From contig NZ_BQIP01000020.1 in the NCBI RefSeq assembly GCF_021602585.1, forward strand, positions 54,730-118,729: a stretch of DNA of 64,000 nucleotides, written 5' to 3'. Below, in pieces: positions 18,932 through 27,887 of this stretch. Positions within the stretch are counted from its first letter, which is position 1; each line of letters opens with the position of its first letter. This DNA comes from Pseudomonas faucium. GTDB lineage: Bacteria > Pseudomonadota > Gammaproteobacteria > Pseudomonadales > Pseudomonadaceae. The position numbers were made by a program, and so were the translations under genes. A model generated the notes under the pieces. It was not told the DNA's origin, ran no database searches, and was given only the letters and a program-made list of their open reading frames with translations.

Positions 18932-20442
18932 GCGCCCACCTCCAGCCGCCGCCCTGCCCCGACCTTGCGCGTTGCCGGCTGCGCCCGCTGAACGCGCAGC
19001 GCCACCAGGCCCAGCAAGGCGCCCAAGGCCAGCGCGCCTGCCGCCACACCCAGGCGCAACGCGTCATCCAGCCCGCCGAACGCCACCAGGCCCATGCACA
19101 GCAGCGCCGCCAAACCCAGTTGTTCGACCCAAGCCTGCCGCGCCGGCCTCACGCCCGCGTGCAGCAGCGCCAACAACCACAGGCCGAAGAACGCCCGCAC
19201 TTCCCAGGCCTCGCGCCCGGCCAGCTCCATCGGCAACAGGCGGCTGGCCCACAACAGGCCCACGCACGCCAGCAGCAGCCCGGAAACGAAGCCGACATTG
19301 CACACCTCGGCCAGCCTGTACCAGCGGTGGCCAGGCGCTTCGCTGCTGGCGTACTTGCGCCCGCGCTTGACGCAGAACAGCACCAGCCCGCTGGCGATCA
19401 TCACGCAGCTGATCACGCCGCAGACGAAGTACAGCCAGCGCATCGGGTAGCCGCCGAACTGGGCAAAATGCAGGCCGGCCATCACCCGCTGGGTCAACGG
19501 CGCCGCCCGCCACTCGCTGACATCGCTGAGTAGCGCGCCGCTGACTCCGTCGAAGACCATCGCCTGGCCCTTTGACAGTGCGATGCGATTGCCCAGTTCG
19601 GGGCGGATTTCGATACGTGCTCCTGCAGTGTTGGGGTTGCGGATGTTGAACCCGGCGATCGGCCCCAACCGCGCCTCGGCCTGGGCCAGCAACGGCGCGA
19701 TGTCGACCAGCTCGGCCGGCTGTTTGCTCAGCGCCCGTGGCTGCTCCAGGCGGGCGTTGCCCTGGGCCTGGAAGTAGGCGCGGTTGTCGCCGGCGAACAA
19801 CGCATCGACGCCGGCCGGGATGTAGATGAGCATGAAGATCACCAGGCCGGTGTAGGTGATCATCAGGTGGAACGGCAGCAACAGCACCGCGCTGGCGTTG
19901 TGAAAGTCCAGCCAGGAACGCTGGCCCTTGCCGGGCCGGAAGGTGAAGAACTCCTTGAAGATCTTCTTGTGGATGACGATGCCGGTGACCAGCGCCGCCA
20001 GCATCACCAGGGCCAGCGCCCCGACCACGAAGATGCCCCAGTTGCGCGGCAGGTCGAGGGTGAAGTGAAAGCGGAAGAAGAAGTTGCCGCCGACGCTGTC
20101 GCGCACCGCGATGGGCTCACCACTGCCTGGGTCCAGTTGCACCCCGCCGCCATGGCGCCGCTCGCCGGTGGACACCCGCAGCCCAGGGGCACGCTCGGTC
20201 GGCAGGCTGACGCCCCAGTTGCCGGCCTGGGCTTCGTTTGCCTGCAGGTAGTCGATGGCACGTTGCGCGGCGGTGGCCTGGGGCACTGCTGCCGACGGAA
20301 TCTCCGGCTGCATCCAGTGGTTGAGCTCCTTGTCGAAGACCGCCAGGGTGCCGGTGACGAAGATGGCGAACAGCAGCCAGCCGAAGATCAGCCCGGCCCA
20401 GGTGTGCAGCCAGGCCATCGATTGGGTGAAGGTGTTTTTCAT
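18928..20442 (-). CDS. PepSY-domain inner-membrane protein (siderophore-iron reductase type)
   Basis: This 504-aa protein has an N-terminal helix (WLHTWAGLIFGWLLFAIFVTG) typical of PepSY_TM proteins, a periplasmic PepSY region, further helices with conserved His (LDFHNASAVLLLPFHLMITY) and a long membrane C-terminus. Related proteins (FoxB, PiuB, FegB type) are linked with reduction or release of iron from ferric siderophores. The ATG at 20442 overlaps the DUF3649 stop by 4 bases (ATGA), so this start is preferred over the in-frame GTG at 20451. It is the third gene of the receptor operon. Confidence 0.88.
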   Translation of the reverse strand: MKNTFTQSMAWLHTWAGLIFGWLLFAIFVTGTLAVFDKELNHWMQPEIPSAAVPQATAAQRAIDYLQANEAQAGNWGVSLPTERAPGLRVSTGERRHGGGVQLDPGSGEPIAVRDSVGGNFFFRFHFTLDLPRNWGIFVVGALALVMLAALVTGIVIHKKIFKEFFTFRPGKGQRSWLDFHNASAVLLLPFHLMITYTGLVIFMLIYIPAGVDALFAGDNRAYFQAQGNARLEQPRALSKQPAELVDIAPLLAQAEARLGPIAGFNIRNPNTAGARIEIRPELGNRIALSKGQAMVFDGVSGALLSDVSEWRAAPLTQRVMAGLHFAQFGGYPMRWLYFVCGVISCVMIASGLVLFCVKRGRKYASSEAPGHRWYRLAEVCNVGFVSGLLLACVGLLWASRLLPMELAGREAWEVRAFFGLWLLALLHAGVRPARQAWVEQLGLAALLCMGLVAFGGLDDALRLGVAAGALALGALLGLVALRVQRAQPATRKVGAGRRLEVGA

Positions 20443-20726
20443 GCCAGCCACTCCAGGGCCTGGGGCCAGAAACCGACCAGTGCCAAGGGCACCGCCACCG
20501 CCAGCGGTGCCCAGGCGCGCAGGGCGTCACGGCTGGCGAAGGCCCAGAGGATGGCCAGGGTGTAGAAGATGAAGGCGGGCAAGGTGGCGACGATGACCGC
20601 GTCGCGGTCGGCCAGTGGCAACAGCCGGGCCAGGCAGGCGGTGGCGGCGTAGCTGAAGGCATAGCCGCCGAGCAGCGCGGCGGCGCTGCGGGAGAGGATT
20701 TGCAGCCAGGCGGGGGGGTTGCTCAT
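20439..20726 (-). CDS. DUF3649 small membrane protein of the siderophore operon
   Basis: The protein is 95 aa from the ATG at 20726, which has an AAGGAA site; a longer frame begins at 20747. It has three hydrophobic segments (LLGGYAFSYAATACLARLLPL; VATLPAFIFYTLAILWAF; LAVAVPLALVGFW). DUF3649 genes commonly lie between a TonB-dependent receptor and a PepSY gene, as here. Function unknown. Confidence 0.82.
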   Translation of the reverse strand: MSNPPAWLQILSRSAAALLGGYAFSYAATACLARLLPLADRDAVIVATLPAFIFYTLAILWAFASRDALRAWAPLAVAVPLALVGFWPQALEWLA

Positions 20727-20771
20727 TGGGGGATTCCTTGAGGTCATTGTGGCATTGGGGCTGCTTTGCAG

Positions 20772-20845
20772 CCCTTTCGCGACACAAGGCCGCTCCTACA
20801 GGAACATTCGCCTGCCTGTAGGAGCGGCCTTGTGTCGCGAAAGGG
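20772..20845. repeat. 31-bp perfect inverted repeat between the receptor and DUF3649 genes
   Basis: The arms 20772-20802 and 20815-20845 are perfect reverse complements (cores CTTTCGCGACACAAGG and CCTTGTGTCGCGAAAG) with a 12-base loop. This is another common Pseudomonas intergenic palindrome, distinct from the GCCGGCTTGCCGGC type. In the iron-operon transcript it would form a very stable hairpin just after the receptor stop, able to raise receptor levels over the membrane proteins. Confidence 0.85.
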
Positions 20846-20864
20846 CCGCAAAGCGGCCCTGCAA

Positions 20865-23105
20865 TCAGAAGGAGATATTCAGCGCAGCAAACAACGCCCG
20901 CCCCGGCTGGTTATAGGTATTGGCCCCCGAGCTGCTGGCATTGCCGCCACGCAGAATCTGCTTGTCGAACACGTTGTTCACCCCCACCCGCACGTCATAG
21001 TTGGCGTTGAACTTGTACCCGGCACTCACATCCACCAGCCCATAGGCCTCGACGTCCTGCTGCGCCTCGCTGTCGTACTTTTCCTGGGTGCGGTAGTTGT
21101 AGGTCGGCGACTTCTGCTTGCCGTAGTAGGTACCGGCCAGCTGGAACGACAGCTTGTCGGTGGCACGCCAGTCGAGGGTGCTGTTGACCGTGTACTCGGG
21201 GATCACCGACAGCGGCTCGCCGGTCTCGCGGTTGTCGTTGTCGAGCATCCAGGTCAGGTTGGTGTTCCAGTCCAGCACCGGGCTGAGCTCGACGAACAGG
21301 TTGCCCTCGATGCCTTCCACCCGCGCCTTGCCGGCGTTTTCCCACTGGGTCACGCGGCGGCCGTTGTTGATGGTGTAGAGCAGGTCGGTGCCGCCGATGA
21401 TCTTGTTCTGGTAGTCGTTGCGAAAGTACGTCGCGCTGGTGCGCCAGCTGCCACGGTCGTACAGCAGGCCGATTTCCTTGTTGACGCTGATCTCCGGCTT
21501 GAGGTCGGCATTGCCCTGCAGGTAGCAGCCGCCCGAGTTGCCCTGCTGCACGCTGCAGCCCTGGCCTCGGCTGTAGAGCAGGTAGTTGGGGTTGGACTGG
21601 TACAGGTTCGGCACCTTGTAGGCCCGGGCGATGCCGCCCTTGACCGACAGCGCCTCGGTGAGCTTGTGCGACAGGTTGAGGCTGGGGCTGAAGTTGTCGC
21701 CGAACATCTCGTGGTGGTCGAAGCGCAGGCCTGGGGTCACGGTGGTGTCGCCAAGGATGATGTTGTCCTCGACGAACAGCGCGTAGCTCTTGGCGGTCAT
21801 CTTCGAGTCGCTGCGGTCGAAACCGATGATCGCGTTGCCGCTGCCGCCGCTCGGGTCGAAACTTTGCGGGCGGAACGAACCCTGGTCATTGAGCGACTCG
21901 TACAGGTACTCGCCACCCAAGGTCAGCACGTGCTCGGTGCTGCCCATGGCGAACGGCAGGTTCACCTCGCTGCTCAGGCGCGTGTTGCGCAGCCGCGACA
22001 TCGCCGCACCACTGTCGTTGATCGCCCCTTCCGGGCCACCGGCCAGGCCCTCGTTGAGGCGCCAGTTGCGCACGTACTCGTAGGCCAGGGTGCTCTTGCT
22101 GGTGCCCCAGGTGAAGTCGCCCAGGTGGGTCAGGTCGTAGGTGTTGCGCTGCATGACGTTGGTTTCGTGGCCATACAGGCTGTCGATCAGTTCGAGGTTG
22201 CCGCCGCCGTTGCTGTTCATGGTGTCGCCGGCGTAGATGTTGCCCTGGCGGCTGTAGCCTGCGCTGGCCTCCAGGCGGTGCTCGTCGTTGAGCTTCCAGC
22301 TCAGCAGGCCGTTGATGTCCTTGTTGCGCACGCCCTCGCGGCCGGCCACCAGCGCGCTGTTGGCATGCCCGGCGTTGATGTCCAGGTCGTCGGCGTCGGT
22401 CTTGGCCAGGCCACCGAACAGGCGGAACCCGAGGTCGTCGGTAAGGCCGCCGCTGAGGTTGAAGTTGGCGCGGCGGCTGGCGCCTTCGGCGCTGTCTTCG
22501 GGCATCTGGGTGTAGAAGTTGAGGTTGCCCTTGAGCTCATCCGTGGGCCGCTTGGTGATGATGTTGACCACCCCGCCCATGGCCCCGGAGCCATAGCGCG
22601 CGGCCGCCGGGCCACGCAGGATCTCGATGCGCGAGACCGCCTCGGCCGGCACCCAGTTGGTTTCGCCGCGGGTGTCGCGGTCGCCGTTCCAGCCGTAGCG
22701 CACGGCGTTGCGCGCACTGGAGGGCTTGCCGTCGATGAGGATCAGGGTGTTTTCCGGGCCCATGCCGCGCAGGTCGATCTGCCGGTTGTTGCCGCGTGCG
22801 CCGCTGGCGCTGTTGCCGGTCAGGTTGACGCCAGGCTCGCGGCGGATGATGTCCGAGAGGTCGTTGGCCGGCGGGCGGCGCTTGATGTCTTCTTCGGTGA
22901 TGATCGAGGAGCCCAGCGCCTGGCGCGCTTCGCGCTCGGCGGTGATCAGGGTGTCCTGGATCACCAGCGCCTTTTCCCCTGCCGGGGCCTGCAGCACCTC
23001 ACCGGAACGCTGCGGCTCGGCGTCGGCGGCATTGGCCAGCATGGCTGGCGATGCCAGGGCGACGAAGGCCAGGGCCACGCTGTTGGGTGAGGTTTTGCAC
23101 TGCAT
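20865..23105 (-). CDS. fepA: FepA/PfeA-type TonB-dependent catecholate siderophore receptor
   Basis: This 746-aa outer-membrane receptor starts at the ATG at 23105, chosen for its AGGAG site at 8 bases (a GTG at 23111 is too close). It has a signal peptide of about 26 residues, a TonB-box-like stretch near residue 50 (QDTLIT), then plug and 22-strand barrel. Plug segments such as NRQIDLRGMGPENTLILIDG and ARNAVRYGWNGDRDTRGETN are characteristic of the enterobactin-receptor branch (FepA, PfeA, PirA). The C-terminus ends in Phe (LFAALNISF), as barrel proteins do. It leads the operon with DUF3649, PepSY and DUF3325 genes. A partial Fur box upstream suggests iron repression. Confidence 0.9.
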   Translation of the reverse strand: MQCKTSPNSVALAFVALASPAMLANAADAEPQRSGEVLQAPAGEKALVIQDTLITAEREARQALGSSIITEEDIKRRPPANDLSDIIRREPGVNLTGNSASGARGNNRQIDLRGMGPENTLILIDGKPSSARNAVRYGWNGDRDTRGETNWVPAEAVSRIEILRGPAAARYGSGAMGGVVNIITKRPTDELKGNLNFYTQMPEDSAEGASRRANFNLSGGLTDDLGFRLFGGLAKTDADDLDINAGHANSALVAGREGVRNKDINGLLSWKLNDEHRLEASAGYSRQGNIYAGDTMNSNGGGNLELIDSLYGHETNVMQRNTYDLTHLGDFTWGTSKSTLAYEYVRNWRLNEGLAGGPEGAINDSGAAMSRLRNTRLSSEVNLPFAMGSTEHVLTLGGEYLYESLNDQGSFRPQSFDPSGGSGNAIIGFDRSDSKMTAKSYALFVEDNIILGDTTVTPGLRFDHHEMFGDNFSPSLNLSHKLTEALSVKGGIARAYKVPNLYQSNPNYLLYSRGQGCSVQQGNSGGCYLQGNADLKPEISVNKEIGLLYDRGSWRTSATYFRNDYQNKIIGGTDLLYTINNGRRVTQWENAGKARVEGIEGNLFVELSPVLDWNTNLTWMLDNDNRETGEPLSVIPEYTVNSTLDWRATDKLSFQLAGTYYGKQKSPTYNYRTQEKYDSEAQQDVEAYGLVDVSAGYKFNANYDVRVGVNNVFDKQILRGGNASSSGANTYNQPGRALFAALNISF

Positions 23106-23206
23106 TGACACATCTCCTGCGGATCATGGGCGAACGGCACACCCCAGGCGGATGCCGGGAGCCTTCGCCCACCGGCCTCGTTTGGGGGCCAACAGGGATG
23201 GTGAAT

Positions 23207-23219
23207 ATAGTGATTCTCA
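23207..23219 (-). promoter_or_regulatory. partial Fur box
   Basis: On the minus strand TGAGAATCACTAT matches the Fur core TGATAATCATTAT at 11 of 13 positions; the other half of the 19-mer is poor. It lies 101 bp before the receptor start, and could also affect the divergent arsB. Confidence 0.55.
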
Positions 23220-23336
23220 AATGAGTTTAAATCTTATTTACGAAACTTACATGTTTGTAACGGAACTTGTCCGAAGCGACGGTGGCCCGTGTACAGTCGG
23301 GACCGCCCTTCCCATCCACGTCGAGACAAGCTGTCC

Positions 23337-24620
23337 ATGCTCACCGCCGCACTGATCTTCCTGTTCACCCTGACCCTGGTCATCTGGCAACCCAAAGGCC
23401 TGGGCGTGGGCTGGAGCGCCACCCTCGGCGCCGCGCTGGCGCTGCTGTTCGGGGTGGTCTCGCTGCACGACATTCCTGCCGTGTGGGCCATCATCTGGAA
23501 CGCCACCGGCACCTTCATCGCCCTGATCGTCATCAGCCTGCTGCTGGATGAAGCCGGGTTCTTCGAATGGGCCGCACTGCATGTGGCGCGCTGGGCGCGA
23601 GGCGACGGGCGCCGCCTGTTCGCCTTCATGGTGCTGCTGGGCGCGGCGGTGTCGGCGCTGTTCGCCAATGACGGTGCGGCGCTGATCCTCACCCCGATCG
23701 TCATGTCGATGCTGCTGGCGCTGCGCTTCTCCCCTGCCGCGACCCTGGCCTTCGTCATGGGCGCCGGCTTCATCGCCGACACCGCCAGCCTGCCGCTGGT
23801 GGTGTCGAACCTGGTCAATATCGTGTCGGCGGATTACTTCGGCCTGGGCTTCAACGCCTATGCCGCCGTGATGGTGCCGGTCAACCTGGTGGCGGTGGCG
23901 GCCACGCTGCTGGTGCTGTGGCTGTATTTTCGCCGGGACATTCCGCAACGCTATGCCACCGATGAGTTGAAGCTGCCGGCCATGGCCGTGCGCGACCGGG
24001 CGACCTTCCGTGTCGGCTGGGTGGTGCTGCTGGCGTTGCTGGCCAGCCTGTTCGTGCTCGAACCGCTGGGCATCCCGGTCAGCGCAGTGGCCGCAGCGTG
24101 CGCGGCGGTGCTGTTCGCCGTCGCTGCGCGCGGTCACGTGATCTCCACCCGCCGCGTGCTGCGCGAGGCGCCGTGGCAGATCGTGGTGTTCTCACTGGGG
24201 ATGTACCTGGTGGTCTATGGCTTGCGCAATGCCGGCCTGACCGACTCGCTCACCAGCGCGCTGAACTGGCTGGCCGGCCACGGGATGTGGGCCGCCTCGC
24301 TGGGGACAGGGCTGATTGCGGCGCTGTTGTCGTCGGTGATGAACAACCTGCCCAGCGTGCTGATCGGCGCGCTGTCGATCCATGCCAGCGAGGCGCAGGG
24401 GGTGGTGAGGGAGGCGATGATCTACGCCAACGTGATTGGCTGCGACCTGGGGCCGAAGATCACCCCGATCGGCAGCCTGGCCACGTTGCTGTGGCTGCAT
24501 GTGCTGGCGCGCAAGGGCGTGAGTATTGGTTGGGGGTACTACTTCAAGGTGGGGGTGTTGTTGACGGTGCCGGTGTTGCTGGTGACGTTGGCGGCGTTGG
24601 CCTTGCGGTTGAGTCTTTGA
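23337..24620 (+). CDS. arsB: ArsB arsenite/antimonite efflux permease, orphan copy
   Basis: The 427-aa protein has about 12 membrane helices and belongs to the ArsB antiporter family. The ATG at 23337 gives [15 protein letters not shown], aligning exactly with the second ArsB at 45119. Shared landmarks are [40 protein letters not shown] and [20 protein letters not shown]. It expels As(III) and Sb(III) using the proton gradient. There is no arsR, arsC or arsH nearby, so its control is unclear; it is divergent from the FepA-like receptor and the only regulatory site seen is a partial Fur box. Both copies are the same length and close in sequence. Confidence 0.92.
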   Translation: MLTAALIFLFTLTLVIWQPKGLGVGWSATLGAALALLFGVVSLHDIPAVWAIIWNATGTFIALIVISLLLDEAGFFEWAALHVARWARGDGRRLFAFMVLLGAAVSALFANDGAALILTPIVMSMLLALRFSPAATLAFVMGAGFIADTASLPLVVSNLVNIVSADYFGLGFNAYAAVMVPVNLVAVAATLLVLWLYFRRDIPQRYATDELKLPAMAVRDRATFRVGWVVLLALLASLFVLEPLGIPVSAVAAACAAVLFAVAARGHVISTRRVLREAPWQIVVFSLGMYLVVYGLRNAGLTDSLTSALNWLAGHGMWAASLGTGLIAALLSSVMNNLPSVLIGALSIHASEAQGVVREAMIYANVIGCDLGPKITPIGSLATLLWLHVLARKGVSIGWGYYFKVGVLLTVPVLLVTLAALALRLSL

Positions 24621-24645
24621 GTGTGTCGGGCTGCTGTGCAGCCCA

Positions 24646-24715
24646 TCGCCGGCAAGCCGGCTCCCACAGGTCCTCAAGGGCGGCGCGGAACCTGTGGGAG
24701 CCGGCTTGCCGGCGA
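24646..24715. repeat. inverted pair of REP sequences (BIME)
   Basis: TCGCCGGCAAGCCGGC (24646-24661) and its complement (24700-24715), with matching CTCCCACAGG / CCTGTGGGAG inner flanks, sit between the convergent arsB and umuC genes. Confidence 0.88.
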
Positions 24716-24741
24716 TGGGCCGCGCTGCGGCCCCCGCGATG

Positions 24742-26019
24742 TCACAAGCCGTTCACCCGCCACAACCCCGCCATCTGCGTGGTGAACCCCGCACTCATCA
24801 ACTCCCGCCGCATCGCCCACTCCCCCACTGCCGGCACCGCGGCACTGCGCAGCGTGCCCCTACCCCAGCGCGCGTTCACCCCGTCGATCACACCCATCAC
24901 CCGCTCGGCCTGCGCCGTCTGCGTTGGCGTGAACAGGTCGCCGGTGAACTCGCCGCGCTGGCACAGCTCCAGCAGCAGCACCTCGGCTTTGCTGTAGCGA
25001 AAGCCCTGGCGATAAACCCGCTCCAGCGCCTCCAGCGCCATGCGGGTGAGCAGTCGCACATCGTCGGTGGGATACGGCAGCTGCACCACCACGCCATTGG
25101 CATAACGGGGCTCGTCCGGGTTGAACATGCCGGTGCGGATGCTCACGCGCATGCGCCGCGCCAGCGAGCGTTGCCCGCGCAGCTTCTCGGCGGCGCGCAT
25201 CACGTAGGTGGCCACCGCTTCCTTGATCGGCGCCAGCTCGGTCAGGCGCTGGCCGAACATGCGGCTGCAGCAGATTTCCTGGCGGGGCGGGTCGATTTCC
25301 TGCAGCTGCAGGCACGGCGTGCCGGCCAGTTCGCGGGCGGTCTTTTCCACCACCACGCTGAAGGTCTTGCGCAGCAGGCCAGGGTCAGCGCGCGACAGCT
25401 CCCAGGCGCTGCGGATGCCCATGGCCTGCAGGTGCGCGGTCAGGCGCTTGCCGATGCCCCATACCTCGGACACGTCGCACTTTTTCAGCACCCACTCACA
25501 ACGTGGCCGGTCGCGCAGGTCGACCACCCCGCCGCTCTGCACCGCCCAGCGCTTGGCCGCGTGATTGGCCAGCTTGGCCAGGGTCTTGGTGCCGGCAATA
25601 CCGACCCCGACCGGGATGCCGGTGTGCTTGAACACCCGCTCGCGGATGCCACGGCCCAGGTACTCGAGGTCGCCAGGCATGCCGCTAAGGTCGACGAAGG
25701 CTTCGTCGATGGAATACACCTCCAGCGCCGGGACCATGCCCTCGATCACGGTCATCACCCGCTGGCTCATGTCGCCATACAGCGCATAGTTGGACGAGAA
25801 CGCCACCACCCCGTGACGGCGCAGCAGGTCCTTCACCTGGTAGTACGGCTGGCCCATCTTCACCAACGGCTTGGCCTCGGCGCTGCGGGCAATGATGCAG
25901 CCGTCGTTGTTGCTGAGCACGACGATGGGCGTGCGCAGCAGGTCGGGGCGGAACACGCGCTCGCAGCTGGCGTAGAAACTGTTGCAGTCGACCAGGGCAT
26001 AGACAGGAGAAGGTTTCAT
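24742..26019 (-). CDS. umuC: UmuC-type Y-family translesion DNA polymerase
   Basis: The 425-aa protein is the usual UmuC/RulB length. Catalytic acidic residues are visible: Asp11 in LVDCNSFYASCE and Asp105-Glu106 in VYSIDEAFVDL. The helix-hairpin-helix region (VGIAGTKTLAKLANHAAK; EVWGIGKRLTAHLQAMG) and little-finger domain follow. With cleaved UmuD it forms Pol V and copies past DNA lesions. Unlike the classic umuDC operon, umuD is not directly upstream: it lies 1.3 kb away across an MFS gene. umuC has its own perfect LexA box 19 bp before the ATG. Confidence 0.95.
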   Translation of the reverse strand: MKPSPVYALVDCNSFYASCERVFRPDLLRTPIVVLSNNDGCIIARSAEAKPLVKMGQPYYQVKDLLRRHGVVAFSSNYALYGDMSQRVMTVIEGMVPALEVYSIDEAFVDLSGMPGDLEYLGRGIRERVFKHTGIPVGVGIAGTKTLAKLANHAAKRWAVQSGGVVDLRDRPRCEWVLKKCDVSEVWGIGKRLTAHLQAMGIRSAWELSRADPGLLRKTFSVVVEKTARELAGTPCLQLQEIDPPRQEICCSRMFGQRLTELAPIKEAVATYVMRAAEKLRGQRSLARRMRVSIRTGMFNPDEPRYANGVVVQLPYPTDDVRLLTRMALEALERVYRQGFRYSKAEVLLLELCQRGEFTGDLFTPTQTAQAERVMGVIDGVNARWGRGTLRSAAVPAVGEWAMRRELMSAGFTTQMAGLWRVNGL

Positions 26020-26037
26020 CGGGCGGGTTCACGAATA

Positions 26038-26053
26038 CTGTATTTATATACAG
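26038..26053. promoter_or_regulatory. LexA (SOS) box of umuC
   Basis: CTGTATTTATATACAG is a perfect CTGT-N8-ACAG palindrome with the favoured AT spacer. It lies 19 bp before umuC and about 100 bp before the divergent MFS gene. Confidence 0.92.
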
Positions 26054-26155
26054 TTAACCACAGCGCCGGGCGCACGCGCTGCCCACTCATCCGATTTGCA
26101 TCCTGCGCCCAGGCTCCTACAGTTTCGAACGTAGCGATCGCGCCGAGGCTCCACC

Positions 26156-27361
26156 ATGCGCAGCGTCGAAAAAACCGCACCACCGGCCGCCAGCAAGGCC
26201 TTGCCGAAGATCCCCCGCAGCGTCTGGGCGCTGGGTTTCGTGTCGATGTTCATGGACATTTCCTCGGAGATGATCCACGCCCTGCTGCCGCTGTACATGG
26301 TCACCGTGCTCGGCACCTCGGTGGTGGCGGTGGGCGTCATCGAAGGCATTGCCGAGGCCACCGCGTCGATCACCAAGGTGTTTTCCGGCGCCCTCAGCGA
26401 CCGCTTCGGCAAGCGCAAGCTGCTGACGGTGCTGGGCTATGGCCTGGGCGCGCTGACCAAGCCGGTGTTCCCGATGGCTTCGGGGCTGGAATGGCTGATC
26501 GGGGCGCGTTTCGTCGACCGGGTCGGCAAGGGTATCCGCGGCGCGCCGCGCGATGCGCTGGTGGCCGACGTGACCCCGGCCGAACTGCGCGGGGCGGCCT
26601 TCGGCCTGCGCCAGGCGCTGGACACGGTCGGCGCCTTCCTCGGGCCGCTGCTGGCGATCCTGCTGATGTGGCTGACCGCCAGCCACTTCCAGACGGTGTT
26701 CTGGGTGGCGGTGATCCCGGCGTTTCTGGCCGTGTACATTCTTGTCGCCTTCGTCCGCGAACCGCCGGCTTCGGCAGCGAAAAGCAGCGCCCGCTCGCCG
26801 CTGGCATGGCACCAACTGGCACGTTTGGGCCCGGCCTACTGGCGCCTGATCGGCCTGGCGATGGTGTTCACCCTGGGCCGCTTCAGCGAGGCGTTCCTGC
26901 TGCTGCGAGCCCAGGACATGGGCCTGGCGCCGCTGTGGGCGCCGGCCGTGCTGGTGTTGATGGCGCTGGCCTACGCGCTGTCGGCCTACCCCGCCGGCGC
27001 GCTGTCGGACCGCGTCGGCCGGCGCGGCGTGCTGATGACCGGGCTCGGCTTGCTGGTCGCGGCCGACGTGCTGCTGGCACTAGTGCCGGGCTGGGCCGGG
27101 CTGGCGCTGGGGGTGGTGGCCTGGGGCCTGCACCTGGGCTTTACCCAGGGCATCTTCGCGGCGCTGATCGCCGACAGCGCGCCGGCCCACCTGCGCGGCA
27201 CGGCGTTCGGCCTGTTCAACCTGCTGACCGGGCTGGCGCTGCTGGCCGCCAGCGTGGTGGCGGGGCTGCTGTGGGATGGGCTGGGCTTTCAGGCCACCTT
27301 CCTGGTGGGCGCCGGTTTTGCCGGCGCGACCTTGCTGGGCATCGCGCTGCGGGCCTCATGA
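26156..27361 (+). CDS. MFS transporter between umuC and umuD
   Basis: The 401-aa protein has twelve membrane segments of the major facilitator superfamily. The loop 2-3 motif is GALSDRFGKRKLL, repeated in the second half as GALSDRVGRRGVL. Its close relatives are unassigned MFS proteins with the early segment FMDISSEMIHALLPLYMV. Substrate unknown; a drug or metabolite exporter is the default guess. It starts divergently from umuC and ends by overlapping the umuD stop by 6 bp. It may have been inserted into an ancestral umuDC operon, and the umuC LexA box upstream could give it SOS control. Confidence 0.85.
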   Translation: MRSVEKTAPPAASKALPKIPRSVWALGFVSMFMDISSEMIHALLPLYMVTVLGTSVVAVGVIEGIAEATASITKVFSGALSDRFGKRKLLTVLGYGLGALTKPVFPMASGLEWLIGARFVDRVGKGIRGAPRDALVADVTPAELRGAAFGLRQALDTVGAFLGPLLAILLMWLTASHFQTVFWVAVIPAFLAVYILVAFVREPPASAAKSSARSPLAWHQLARLGPAYWRLIGLAMVFTLGRFSEAFLLLRAQDMGLAPLWAPAVLVLMALAYALSAYPAGALSDRVGRRGVLMTGLGLLVAADVLLALVPGWAGLALGVVAWGLHLGFTQGIFAALIADSAPAHLRGTAFGLFNLLTGLALLAASVVAGLLWDGLGFQATFLVGAGFAGATLLGIALRAS

Positions 27362-27787
27362 ATGTGGGTCGTGGCTGCGCACGCTGAAGGTCACCACTCC
27401 CCAGATGGTCAATTCGTCACCCTCCATGATGTAGCGTGGCGCAAACCGCGGGTTTTCCGAGCGCAGCACCACCTGCGCGCCAATGCGTTGCAACCGCTTG
27501 CACAAGGGTTCGCCGTTGACCGCGGCAATCACGATATGGCCGTGGCGCGCCTCGATCGAGCGGTCGACCAGCACCAGGTCGCCGTCGAAGATCCCGGCGC
27601 CCTGCATGCTGTCGCCGTCTATCCTGACCAGGTACATGTGCGGCGCGCGCAGGTTGAACAACTCGTCCAGCGAGATGGGTTGCTCCATGTGGTCCGCCGC
27701 CGGCGACGGGAACCCCGCCGGAACGCGAAACAGGTAGCGCGGCAGCGCAGCGCTGCCACAGGTGAGCGGGCCCAGGATGGAAGCCAT
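27356..27787 (-). CDS. umuD: UmuD-type S24 autopeptidase (Pol V subunit)
   Basis: The 143-aa protein starts from the ATG at 27787 with an AAGG site. Key positions fall where E. coli UmuD has them: the RecA-stimulated cleavage site is Ala24-Gly25 (VPAGFPSPA), the nucleophile is Ser60 (GDSMQGAG) and the general base Lys97 (PLCKRL). Self-cleavage to UmuD' activates UmuC. Longer reading to 27889 would run through the LexA box, so it is rejected. The gene is separated from umuC by the MFS gene but has its own perfect SOS box 20 bp upstream. Confidence 0.94.
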   Translation of the reverse strand: MASILGPLTCGSAALPRYLFRVPAGFPSPAADHMEQPISLDELFNLRAPHMYLVRIDGDSMQGAGIFDGDLVLVDRSIEARHGHIVIAAVNGEPLCKRLQRIGAQVVLRSENPRFAPRYIMEGDELTIWGVVTFSVRSHDPHS

Positions 27788-27807
27788 GTCACTGCCTTGA
27801 ATAATAA

Positions 27808-27823
27808 CTGTATACATATACAG
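27808..27823. promoter_or_regulatory. LexA (SOS) box between umuD and the SRAP gene
   Basis: CTGTATACATATACAG is a perfect CTGT-N8-ACAG palindrome, 20 bp before umuD and 64 bp before the divergent SRAP gene, so one site can control both. Confidence 0.92.
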
Positions 27824-27887
27824 TAATGATATGCCTGCGACCCGGTCAATCTCGGCGTAGGAAATTTCGACAAGTGGGGTGCATGCC

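Noticed and set aside
20766-23090. 774-codon plus-strand frame opposite the FepA-like gene
   Set aside because: Antisense shadow caused by high GC at third positions; the minus strand encodes a clear TonB-dependent receptor and the plus frame has repetitive Val/Ala/His-rich sequence with no domain.
24694-27387. 897-codon plus-strand frame across umuC and the MFS gene
   Set aside because: It crosses umuC in antisense and the MFS gene out of frame; no motif and no ribosome site.
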